DNA of 12,819 bases. Origin: CAZFLD01 sp964519835 (GTDB lineage Bacteria; Spirochaetota; Spirochaetia; DSM-27196; CAZFLD01). This document shows positions 1-5,451 of the stretch, one piece after another. Within the stretch, counting starts at the first letter, position 1. Every line of letters starts with the position of its first letter. A model generated the notes under the pieces. That model made no database searches, was not told where the DNA came from, and worked only from the letters and a program-made list of their open reading frames with translations. The stretch is from the NCBI GenBank assembly GCA_964519835.1, contig CAZFLD010000098.1:1-12819 (forward strand), in the 5' to 3' direction. A program made the translations under genes and the position numbers.

Positions 1-22
1 TGGAGTTATTGGAGTTTTACCG

Positions 23-1038
23 TCACCCGCAATCTCTCACATTTCGAATTGCTGTGACCATGACCGACATCTTGCGCAATACCCGAATCGTGTGGTGTTC
101 AAATCCGAAGGATGTGTCGATGCGGCTGTTGATCCGTTCCAGCGCGGATCGTCTCTTATAGTACCGCTTCCACTGGTAACTCGACCGCGCAACGGGAGTG
201 AAGATGCGACGGTTCTCCCTCAGCGGTATGCGGATTCCCGAACGGACCGAACATCGTTCCGATCCGGCGCACTCGTATCCGTAATGCCGTGCAGGACATC
301 GGTATTTCAACGTGTCCCGGTCTCTCTCAAACCCGCCGAAGGCCATCTCCCGTTCTTTTATCCTCGCCGGACAGACACATCGCACCGTTCCTTTCCAATC
401 ATACGTCACATTCTCCCGCCCGGTGACCACCCGCGTTGTGTCGGCGTCTTTCCAGGTGTTGCGAATGTCGATGACCGGCTTGATCCTGTACTCATCCCAC
501 AATCGCTCCAGCAGCTTCCCGTCGTCATAGCCGCGATCCCCGGTCCATATCTCACAGGTGCTGAGTATCCGATCATCACGGGCGGCCACGCCGTCCACCA
601 AGCGGTGCATCACCGGCATCTCGTTGTGATTGGCCGGTAACACGGTAAACGCGACCGGTAGCTCGTACTTCGTGTCGGCAACCAGGTGAAGCTTGAATCC
701 AAACCAGCGCGTGACGCTTTCTCGGACCGCCCCATCGCTTCCTCGGCTCCGGTGGGTGTGTACTCCCCACGACGCCTCATGCTCGCATGTCCGAAGATGA
801 TACCGGCAAGAATCGAGTTCCACACCGCTCGCACCGAATAATCGTTGCGTCCCTTTCCTCGCCTCCGCTCAAGCGAATCCATCAATTGCTCATCGGGAAG
901 GTGTCGCAGAATCAGATCGAGCCGCTCAAAAACACTCCACCCAAACATCTCAGGTTGTGGTATAGCGGCGATACGGCGTCTCCCGGGCGGCGCCCTTTTT
1001 GTCGTTTTGGGGTCAATTCCGGCGAATGCTCGCCACAT
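23..1038 (-). pseudogene. Decayed DDE transposase (IS4/IS5-superfamily-like), internal deletion and frameshift
   Basis: Two overlapping minus-strand frames are the two ends of one transposase. The N-terminal part (1038 down to about 785) has the usual entry region, with RLDLILRHLPDEQLMDSL and AVWNSILAGIIFGH. The C-terminal part (about 785 down to 23) carries WFGFKLHLVADTKYELPVAF, a TGDRGYDD motif with a catalytic-type Asp, zinc-ribbon-like CP..CPA cysteine pairs, and the YKRRSALERINSRID segment with the catalytic Glu. The frames differ, and roughly 60-100 residues normally lying between them are absent, including the region expected to hold the first catalytic Asp (inferred from memory of the family). 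After RVLRKM the C-terminus stops resembling the family. I saw no terminal inverted repeats, and the left end may lie outside the window. The element cannot encode an active enzyme as written. Family assignment is from motif memory. Confidence 0.85.
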
Positions 1039-1733
1039 CCTGCCTGAACACCTCGTTGTGCACCCATTCCTGGGGCAAAAAATTCTCCCCCCCCGCGCTA
1101 ATCCCCTCTCTCGTCGTGCTTTGCGTGCAGCGCTAATGCCTCGTCCTTTGGACCAATAGGGATAATTGCATTATAGCTGAAAGAGAAAATCCGCAGAATG
1201 AAGGGCCACGGGCTGGGAACGGCCGGTCCCGTGCCGAGAGCTGGAATGGTGCATGCCCATGCGGACAAGCTCGCAGCTTCCCAGGTAGAAATCGGAGTGG
1301 GATGTACCGCGAGTTGCAGTGGAGTTCGACCGAACCTATACTCGCGACGCGGACCGTGCCACTGATAACTTGTTTGAACTGCGACCACGGGAGCCATCCT
1401 GGTCGTCAGTCCGTGGAACGGCGATGACTGTTACCTTTTCATGCTGTTGTTCTTCACCAAGACGTCTGCGGTGGCGCAGCGGCAAAAGTGCCGGCAATCA
1501 GGGTTTTACCAGGATGGCACCGAGCTCGACGTCAACAGTAATGGACAGCTCCAGCAACTCGGATAGTCGCGGAGTCGCCGGAAGACCACGGATCTCCGGC
1601 AGAAACCCGAGGACACCACCAGCAACGGGCGTCGGTCAATATTGACTGCCACTGATCCAACCAGCAACTCAGCACCGGCGTGTTTGACGACGCTTACTCG
1701 TTCAATCATGATTGTTTTCGATCGAGATTTGCT
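1039..1733. other. Non-coding or eroded stretch between transposase remnant and repeat unit A
   Basis: I find no convincing gene. Open frames are short and overlap one another on both strands. A plus-frame run around 1503-1566 (FYQDGTELDVNSNGQLQQLG) reads like protein but ends at TAG within about 20 residues and has no recognisable relatives. A reading of the third minus-strand frame just upstream of the transposase start (PQEWVHNEVFRQDVASIRRN) suggests another eroded coding fragment. A short inverted repeat ATAAT-TGC-ATTAT lies at 1162-1174. Confidence 0.45.
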
Positions 1734-1857
1734 GACGCCGGTGTTGACGCTTCTATTCCACAAGCCAGGGGCGGCAATATGGAAAGGTTGCCATAATCCC
1801 CTTCGTTATGCGGCTCCGTACGGCTCGGTGTGAACGACACAACGAAGCAAGCCAACT

Positions 1858-1908
1858 TCAGGGTCTAGTGTCCGTACGGACGTGTGGGTTCAAGTCCCAC
1901 CTCGGGCA
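1858..1908 (+). pseudogene. tRNA-Leu (CAG) 3' half, attachment-site-like remnant
   Basis: The variable arm TCC-GTAC-GGA pairs, the T stem GTGGG/CCCAC pairs around the loop TTCAAGT, and the acceptor strand CTCGGGC with discriminator A is intact. The 3'-side anticodon stem TCTAG has no partner, because CCAAC stands where CTAGA would be needed. Homology therefore begins inside the anticodon loop, a usual crossover point for tyrosine recombinases that integrate into tRNA genes. A weak acceptor partner GCTCGGT exists at 1823-1829, which would give an 86-nt total length, but the D arm is missing. Confidence 0.75.
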
Positions 1909-1912
1909 AAAC

Positions 1913-1946
1913 AAAAAAAGGACGGTCATTGTGCCGTCCTTTTTTT
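1913..1946 (+). terminator. Rho-independent terminator after tRNA-like end A
   Basis: The stem GGACGG/CCGTCC (1920-1925 and 1934-1939) has an 8-nt loop, is preceded by seven A and followed by seven T, so it could terminate in both directions. It sits 5 nt after the tRNA-like acceptor end. Confidence 0.9.
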
Positions 1947-1990
1947 GTGGAACGTGCGAGCGGCAGGGACTCCCGAAGGGAGTCTCGATA

Positions 1991-2024
1991 GCGAGTGCGG
2001 GGATTGTCCCCGTCGCTTTTTTTT
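1991..2024 (+). terminator. Second Rho-independent terminator in unit A
   Basis: CGGGGA-TTG-TCCCCG (1998-2012), extended by GCGA/TCGC with a small bulge, is followed directly by eight T (2017-2024). It overlaps the end of the conserved hairpin tag. Confidence 0.8.
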
Positions 2025-2312
2025 GCCAAGACAGGGTGTCACTTGAAACGAGCGAGCGCCGACCGATAGGGAGGACAAGCGGCCAGGAGGGCCGCGGCAG
2101 CGAGCGAGGCGGCCTGGAGGGAGTGGACACGATGTCCACGATCGGAAGGAAGTGCATGAGGTAGCGTGAATCAGTCCAAAACAACGTCCGCACCCCAAAT
2201 GGGAACTTTTCGGCCACCGTTGACAGTTCTCCGGCAACCAGCGGGCGAGGAGTTACGTCCGCAAGTACTTCCGGATCTATAGACGCATTAATGGTACCTG
2301 ACCGAGTGCTCT
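2025..2312. other. Intergenic spacer between unit A and hicA
   Basis: No gene is seen. The stretch holds a 17-nt hairpin GTGGACA-CGA-TGTCCAC (2123-2139), the same shape as the GACTCCC-GAA-GGGAGTC tag, two similar GCGGCC..GGAGGG blocks, and near 2212-2240 a block resembling the GCCACCGGTTGA sequence found downstream of units B and C. Confidence 0.5.
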
Positions 2313-2492
2313 TCACTCAGAGTCAAGCTTCCGTAGTATCTTTTTAGCGAGCGGTTCCTTGACCTCCGTGTACCTGGGAACCGTTTCAATGACGCCCGTT
2401 TGGGGATTGACCCAGATAGAATGCGACCGCCCTTCACGCTTCAGATAGCAACCATTCCTCCGAAGGCGGCGCTCGAGTTCCGATCGCTTTAT
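2313..2492 (-). CDS. hicA: HicA-type mRNA interferase toxin, ATA in place of the start codon
   Basis: This 59-residue frame was missed by start-codon-based calling. It reads KRSELERRLRRNGC, then LKREGRSHSIWVNP with the catalytic-type His of HicA (residue 24) in the GRSHS context, then VIETVPRYTEVKEPLAKKIL. This is the complete double-stranded-RNA-binding-like fold at normal length, and no internal stop is present. It directly follows hicB; the junction GGATAAAG gives the hicB stop TAA and ATA where HicA should begin. One base earlier in history, GGATGAAG would have given the common ATGA stop/start overlap. An in-frame TGA lies 18 nt upstream of the ATA with no ATG, GTG or TTG between, so HicA is either started weakly from AUA or silenced. 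The family cleaves mRNA during translation and is neutralised by HicB. Confidence 0.82.
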   Translation of the reverse strand: MKRSELERRLRRNGCYLKREGRSHSIWVNPQTGVIETVPRYTEVKEPLAKKILRKLDSE

Positions 2493-2707
2493 CCGATCGA
2501 GATCGTCTCACTTACCGCTCCGGACGCCAAACCGCGAAGCCCATCCTCCAACCTATCTTCGAGAATGAGTTCTATCGCTTCTCGAAGGTTTTCTTTTGCT
2601 TCTTCTTTGGATGCCCCTTGTCCGTTCGCGCCGGGGATTTCCGGACAAACAGCCCAGTATCCGCCCTCTGGTGCCGTATCGATAATCGCTGTGAACTCGG
2701 CTTTCAT
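2489..2707 (-). CDS. hicB: HicB-family antitoxin
   Basis: This 72-residue protein has the HicB signature: an N-terminal strand MKAEFTAIIDTAPEGGYWAVCPEIPGANGQG (in two parts, residues 1-31), then the SKEEAKENLREAIELILEDR helix. The fold is the partial RNase-H-like domain that binds and inhibits HicA. No C-terminal ribbon-helix-helix or HTH domain follows, so it is the short form and may not bind DNA by itself. The ATG is supported by GGGAGAGGAAGAA just upstream on the minus strand. Order is hicB then hicA. A 19-bp perfect inverted repeat and a sequence shared with the addiction-module gene at 3559-3783 lie upstream. Confidence 0.9.
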   Translation of the reverse strand: MKAEFTAIIDTAPEGGYWAVCPEIPGANGQGASKEEAKENLREAIELILEDRLEDGLRGLASGAVSETISIG

Positions 2708-2729
2708 TTCTTCCTCTCCCGACTAGGCT

Positions 2730-2776
2730 ACGACAAAAACGCTACAAAATCTCACAGCCCATATGCCGCATATGGG
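2730..2776 (-). promoter_or_regulatory. hicB upstream region: 19-bp palindrome plus shared leader block
   Basis: CCCATATG-CCG-CATATGGG (2758-2776) is a perfect inverted repeat 51-69 bp upstream of the hicB ATG. It is followed, in the direction of transcription, by GTGAGATTTTGT and a T-rich run. The same GTGAGATTTTGT and T-rich arrangement precedes the antitoxin at 3559-3783. I infer a promoter/operator region; no confident -35/-10 pair is visible. Confidence 0.45.
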
Positions 2777-3050
2777 AAATCGTGCCGATCCGGCGCTGGT
2801 TTCGCCTCATGTGGACAATATGTGACGCATGCGCACCTACCGTACTACCCGGGGTGTATTGTCCCTACGGATCTGCGAGTTCGAGTCTCGACCCCGGCAG
2901 AGCAAAAAGAAGGGCCCCTATTCGGGGGCCTTTCTTTTTGCGGAACGCGCGAGCGACAGGGACTCCCGAAGGGAGTCTCGATAACGAGTGCGGCGACTGT
3001 TGCGCGGCGGGGCGCCGGGGCCTTTCTTTTTGTGGAACGTGCGAGCGACA
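2758..3050 (+). repeat. Repeat unit B with a different tRNA-like 3' half and a doubled tag
   Basis: The unit starts near the palindrome with GCATATGGGAAATCGTGCC, resembling the loop and right arm of the unit A hairpin, though the left arm does not pair here. The tRNA-like tail (about 2847-2900) has a variable arm TCC-CTAC-GGA, a T arm CGAG-TTCGAGT-CTCG and an acceptor end CCCCGGCA; it differs in sequence from A, so it derives from another long-variable-arm tRNA or has diverged. A terminator and the tag (GACTCCC-GAA-GGGAGTC at 2961-2977, then CTCG-ATAA-CGAG) follow. The terminator tail and tag start are repeated at about 3015-3048. Confidence 0.7.
2905..2940 (+). terminator. Rho-independent terminator after tRNA-like end B
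   Basis: AAAAAGAAGGGCCCC pairs through a TATTC loop with GGGGGCCTTTCTTTTT. The long A/T-flanked stem ends in a T run and starts 5 nt after the acceptor end. Confidence 0.88.
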
Positions 3051-3090
3051 CGGACTCTGGAGGAGGCGCCTCTGAACCAGCGCGCCGCCA

Positions 3091-3133
3091 CCGGTTGAGC
3101 AACTGCCACCGGCACCGTGTTGTCGTCTTGTAG
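3091..3133 (+). repeat. CCGGTTGAG block, also present at 4389-4431
   Basis: About 31 of 43 positions match the sequence at 4389-4431 without gaps (CCGGTTGAG, CCACCGGC and TCGTCT cores). In the second place it ends exactly at the proposed GTG start of the nucleotidyltransferase gene. Here no such gene follows. Two direct copies of GCCACCGG and a GTTG-AG-CAAC palindrome lie within or beside it. Confidence 0.5.
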
Positions 3134-3245
3134 CCGGCGGATGCAAGTTGGACGGAACAGGGCGCTGACCGAACTCGAGAAGCTGACCACCGCCGTCGCC
3201 GGTAAGCTGTGAATCACCACAACGCACAGCAAGGAGACGTAAACG

Positions 3246-3359
3246 GTGGCCGAAGACCGCATGACATTAATGGAGCTGGTTGAGAACTACGCCTACGGGG
3301 ACCTGTTCCGAGAAATTGAGCAGTAGATCCTGCAGCGACTCATAAAGATCGAAGCCGGG
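3246..3359 (+). pseudogene. IS256-family transposase N-terminal remnant
   Basis: An AAGGAG ribosome site (3231-3236) precedes a GTG at 3246 that opens VAEDRMTLMELVENYAYGDL, followed by FREIEQ, a TAG codon at 3324-3326, and then ILQRLIKIEAG. This resembles the start of IS256-type (mutator) transposases, where an MTLxELL helix is followed by FLRE and a LMELE segment. After about 38 codons the similarity ends, and the DDE domain is absent. Only the first tenth of the gene remains and it carries a stop codon. Confidence 0.6.
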
Positions 3360-3514
3360 TGGGAAAATCGTTGTCGGTTTGCTTGGCAAAGAGTTCCGGC
3401 AGGATTATACGAACGTCAGCCTGAGAAGCATGTGTTCGGCTCCCGGTGCGCCAATCTCGATGTTCCCGATAAGGCCCACAAGCGCCTTCTCGTGGAGTAT
3501 CGAGAGATCGGCTT
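3360..3514. other. Unassigned spacer between the IS256 remnant and the addiction-module toxin remnant
   Basis: Frames are open on both strands but none carries a recognisable motif. On the minus strand this is where the body of a RelE/ParE-type toxin would be expected, and fragments such as ALVGLIGNIEIGAPGAEHML are open in another frame, so heavily frameshifted coding DNA is possible. Confidence 0.35.
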
Positions 3515-3550
3515 CGCTTCGATGAACTCGGCCAATGCCTCAGGATGAAA
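3515..3550 (-). pseudogene. Possible ParE/RelE-type toxin N-terminal remnant
   Basis: Directly downstream of the addiction-module antitoxin, in another frame, the minus strand reads FHPEALAEFIEA. This matches the typical opening of ParE/RelE toxins (strand followed by the first helix). After these 12 residues the frame loses resemblance. The position is that expected for the cognate toxin of this antitoxin family. The match is short, so this is a suggestion only. Confidence 0.4.
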
Positions 3551-3558
3551 TCGATTGT

Positions 3559-3783
3559 TCAGGACGAGAACCGACGTGCCACTGCTTCTCGTACATTTTC
3601 GAGAGAGACCGTTGCAATGTGCTGTTTCCGGATATCAATCAATCGTCGATTGGCAACGGCGGTCCATTCCCTATCGACTTCACGGTCAGGGACGTTGAGA
3701 CTTCGCAGTACCATTTCGGCGACGGTGATCCGATCCTCTACGGGTAACGCTTCGATCTCACTGATCATTTCTTTGGCAGTCAT
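3559..3783 (-). CDS. Addiction-module component (putative antitoxin, PF09720-like)
   Basis: This 74-residue protein starts MTAKEMISEIEALPVEDRIT, then VAEMVLRSLNVPD, and ends with EWTAVANRRLIDIRKQHIATVSLENVREAVARRF (quoted in part). The LP.EDRI..AE..L.SL opening, the central Trp and R-rich helix, and the closing SLENVREAV helix are the pattern of the small putative addiction-module antitoxins paired with RelE/ParE toxins. The ATG has a TAAGGAAAGG ribosome site. The toxin side downstream looks broken, so this may be an orphan antitoxin. A near-identical copy of its last third lies at 5361-5451. Confidence 0.8.
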   Translation of the reverse strand: MTAKEMISEIEALPVEDRITVAEMVLRSLNVPDREVDREWTAVANRRLIDIRKQHIATVSLENVREAVARRFSS

Positions 3784-3836
3784 TCGCCTTTCCTTACCGG
3801 ATAGCTCACAGTCATGTTCCCACCTACATACAGACT

Positions 3837-3867
3837 ACAGCAAAAAAAACAACAAAATCTCACTGCC
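3837..3867 (-). promoter_or_regulatory. Leader block shared with hicB upstream region
   Basis: On the minus strand GGCAGTGAGATTTTGTTG plus a T run parallels GGCTGTGAGATTTTGTAG at 2730-2759. Twelve bases (ACAAAATCTCAC on the plus strand) are identical and the A/T-rich part aligns. It lies about 55-85 bp upstream of the antitoxin start, a promoter-like position. Confidence 0.4.
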
Positions 3868-4091
3868 TATTGTCAAAAGCGGCCGGAAAGCTCCCGTTTG
3901 GGGGTACGGACGAAAATCGCACACTCGGCCCAGAACGGGACGAAGCCGCGCCGTTGTGACCATCGACCACAGCATAGGCAGCGAGACTATCCGCGACCGG
4001 GGTGTTGAGCACGGGTGAAGCGAATGGCGTCAGCCCGTCTCGGATACATGCGTGATACCTCGGCCCTCGTGTGCCTGCCCTACGGCTGGTT
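3868..4091. other. Spacer before unit C
   Basis: No gene, RNA or element is recognised. Frames on both strands are open but read as low-complexity, Arg/Ser-rich products typical of non-coding GC-rich DNA. Confidence 0.4.
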
Positions 4092-4229
4092 CGGCGACAG
4101 TATCGACAGATCGTCATATTACTCTGCCTTATGTGGCTCATTGCGAGGCGGTATGAACAACAAAATGAAGCGAGCAGATTTCAGGGTCTATTGTGTACGG
4201 CCCTGGAGGTTCAAGTTTTCTCTCGGGCA
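4092..4229 (+). repeat. Repeat unit C: hairpin, leader and eroded tRNA-Leu 3' half, no terminator
   Basis: A 23-nt hairpin with arms GGCGA and TCGTC occupies 4092-4114 and aligns without gaps to those of units A and D. The leader has TATGTGGCTC and ATGAAGC blocks like A. The tRNA-like part begins at TTTCAGGGTCTA, keeps GGAGGTTCAAG and the acceptor end CTCGGGCA (ends 4229), but the variable arm and T stem no longer pair. Neither the terminator nor the hairpin tag follows. This is the oldest-looking copy that still spans the tRNA half. Confidence 0.65.
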
Positions 4230-4428
4230 GGAAGTCAACCGTCCTGGCTTTCCCAGAGAACATCTCGCGGGAGTCGAGCCGGATCGACGGCGGCTGCGGG
4301 CCGAACCGGCTTCTCAGTAGTAAACTCGGGATCAGCGAAACGCGGGACTTCAACGCGCCGGCCAAGTCCGTCGTGATTGACGCCGACGCCGGTTGAGTAG
4401 CGACCACCGGCGACGTATTATCGTCTAC

Positions 4429-4746
4429 GTGATCGACTCTCTGACGCTCAAGCGAATCACCGATCTGATAGTATCGACGGCCGCCCCGAGGCGTATATTC
4501 CTCTTCGGCAGCCATGCGTTCGGCAACGCGAATCAGCAGAGTGACTTGGATGTGCTGGTTGTCGTGCCCGATGCCACCGAAGACGTGCGGGCAACCGCCT
4601 CCGCGATTCGGGTTGGCATTTCCGGCCTGGTCGAACTCCCCATAGACGTTATTGTCGAGAGGGAGTCCGTGTTCGCCGAGCGCAGCGCACTGCCGACGAT
4701 CGAACGCACGATACTCCGGACTGGAGTCTCGCTCTATGCAGCTTAG
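4429..4746 (+). CDS. MntA-like nucleotidyltransferase (antitoxin of a MNT/HEPN pair)
   Basis: This protein of about 105 residues belongs to the minimal nucleotidyltransferase fold. It reads VIDSLTLKRITDLIV, then RRIFLFGSHAFG, then SDLDVLVV. The spacing is exactly GS-x10-DxD (Gly27, Ser28, Asp39, Asp41 from the GTG at 4429), the motif of MntA antitoxins, which AMPylate the HEPN toxin partner. A TTG at 4393 is in frame, but the 43 bases before 4431 are a repeat found elsewhere without the gene, and the family normally begins just before the helix seen here, so GTG 4429 is preferred. No clear ribosome site is visible. The downstream HEPN gene overlaps it by 11 nt, indicating a coupled pair. Confidence 0.82.
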   Translation: MIDSLTLKRITDLIVSTAAPRRIFLFGSHAFGNANQQSDLDVLVVVPDATEDVRATASAIRVGISGLVELPIDVIVERESVFAERSALPTIERTILRTGVSLYAA

Positions 4747-5161
4747 TGACCTCGTTCGCGAATGGCTCGATAGGGCCGAACAAGACGCGGCCACTGCAGA
4801 GTTCCTGCTTCAGATGCGTCCGCGTCCCGATGAGATCATTGGGTTTCACGCTCAGCAGGCTGTGGAGAAAGCGGCCAAGGCTATTCTTGTTTCCACGAGC
4901 GTCACACCGCCGCGTACCCACGACCTGGTATTCCTGCATCAACTGCTTGACCGTGAGACGAATATGGACATCGACCGTATGCAACTCTTCTCCCGTCTGA
5001 CGCCGTACGCAGTAGAGCATCGCTATCCGGTCACGTCCAGCATAGACCCAAACCAGGTCGAGGAAGACGTGCGGGAGGCTGTCAACTTCGTCCGATTGGT
5101 CACACACCGGCTCCTAGCGGAAGAAGGAGATCGCGACGGCCTCGAGCCGGAGTCCGATTGA
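4736..5161 (+). CDS. HEPN-domain protein, partner of the MntA-like nucleotidyltransferase
   Basis: This 141-residue, mostly helical protein has WLDRAEQDAATAEFLL, then IIGFHAQQAVEKAAKAILV, then RTHDLVFLHQLL, and YAVEHRYP followed by a last long helix. These are the conserved segments of the HEPN family that pairs with minimal nucleotidyltransferases. The ATG at 4736 is fixed by GGAG at 4723-4726 and by the 11-nt overlap with the upstream stop. HEPN members of type VII toxin-antitoxin pairs are RNases modified by AMPylation. The RX4-6HXY nuclease motif of HepT is not seen here; the protein is of the FHAQQA..EK type, so toxicity is uncertain and a substrate-binding role for the pair is possible. 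Confidence 0.82.
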   Translation: MQLSDLVREWLDRAEQDAATAEFLLQMRPRPDEIIGFHAQQAVEKAAKAILVSTSVTPPRTHDLVFLHQLLDRETNMDIDRMQLFSRLTPYAVEHRYPVTSSIDPNQVEEDVREAVNFVRLVTHRLLAEEGDRDGLEPESD

Positions 5162-5345
5162 CGCCGGTATTCCACGAGATAGTGGCGGCAATATGGAAGA
5201 GCCGCCACATTCCTCCGTGTGATGCAGCTCGATATGACTTTATTCGGACCACACAAAGAAGCCAGCAAACTTCAGGGTCTAGTGTCCGTAGCGACTTGAT
5301 ACAAGCGAGATGCAGGGACTCCCGAGAGGAGTCTCGACAGCGAGT
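5160..5345 (+). repeat. Repeat unit D: hairpin, leader, truncated tRNA-Leu half, hairpin tag
   Basis: The unit begins at the HEPN stop with GACGCCGGT, as in unit A. The 23-nt hairpin (5184-5206) has perfect 6-bp arms GGCGGC and GCCGCC. The leader has GATGCAGCTC and AAAGAAGCC blocks, then AACTTCAGGGTCTAGTGTCCGTA, 23 bases nearly as in A (in two parts: AACTTCAGGGTC and TAGTGTCCGTA). The T arm, acceptor end and terminator are deleted, and the sequence resumes in the tag: GACTCC-CGAGA-GGAGTC (5317-5333) and CTCG-ACAG-CGAG. Confidence 0.7.
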
Positions 5346-5360
5346 GCGGCGATTCCTGCG

Positions 5361-5451
5361 CGACCTGCCACTGCTTCTCTTACATTTACAAGAGAGACCG
5401 TTTCAATGTGCTGTTTCCGGATATCAATCAATCGTCGATTGCCAACGGCGG
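5361..5451 (-). pseudogene. Fragment of the addiction-module antitoxin (copy of 3572-3662)
   Basis: The 91 bases align without gaps to 3572-3662, with six differences by my count. On the minus strand they encode NRRLIDIRKQHIETVSLVNV and REAVA, the C-terminal third of the antitoxin. The start of the gene is missing and the frame runs into the hairpin tag. It is a second, truncated copy, joined on one side to repeat unit D and on the other to a phd fragment. Confidence 0.85.

Larger units (their letters stand above)
1734..2024 (+). repeat. Repeat unit A: hairpin, leader, tRNA-Leu 3' half, terminator, hairpin tag
   Basis: This is the most complete copy of the array repeat. It opens with GACGCCGGT, also seen at the start of unit D, then a 23-nt hairpin (1770-1792; arms GGCGGC and GTTGCC around an 11-nt loop). 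A leader follows with TATGCGGCTC and AACGAAGC blocks. From 1858 the sequence reads as the 3' half of a tRNA-Leu: anticodon loop TTCAGGG (anticodon CAG), long variable arm TCCGTACGGA, T arm with GGTTCAAGTCC, and acceptor end CTCGGGCA ending at 1908. A strong terminator and the hairpin tag GACTCCC-GAA-GGGAGTC (1968-1984) follow. The 5' half does not form a D arm or a matching anticodon stem, so this is not a functional tRNA gene. Confidence 0.8.

Noticed and set aside
1162..1174. ATAAT-TGC-ATTAT inverted repeat as transposon end or operator
   Set aside because: Too short and without a matching partner at the other end of the transposase remnant.
1823..1908. A complete 86-nt tRNA-Leu gene
   Set aside because: Length and a weak acceptor pairing fit, but the 5' half has no D arm and no partner for the anticodon stem. 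Only the 3' half is tRNA-like.
1858..2316. Minus-strand 152-residue open frame across unit A
   Set aside because: It reads through the tRNA-like tail, two terminators and the tag in antisense. The repeated peptide ALxIETPFGSPCRS in several such frames is just the hairpin tag translated.
2845..3262. Overlapping minus-strand frames of 85-120 residues across unit B
   Set aside because: They are antisense readings of the tRNA-like tail, terminator and tag; no motif and no ribosome site.
3545..4018. Plus-strand 157-residue frame
   Set aside because: It is antisense to the addiction-module antitoxin, has Ser/Arg-rich composition and runs on through spacer.
4138..4794. Minus-strand 218-residue frame
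   Set aside because: It is antisense to the nucleotidyltransferase and HEPN genes, which have clear motifs.
1734..5345. Classical integron cassette array with attC sites
   Set aside because: The units show no convincing GTTRRRY/RYYYAAC core pair and carry tRNA sequence and terminators; no IntI is present. The layout is only analogous.
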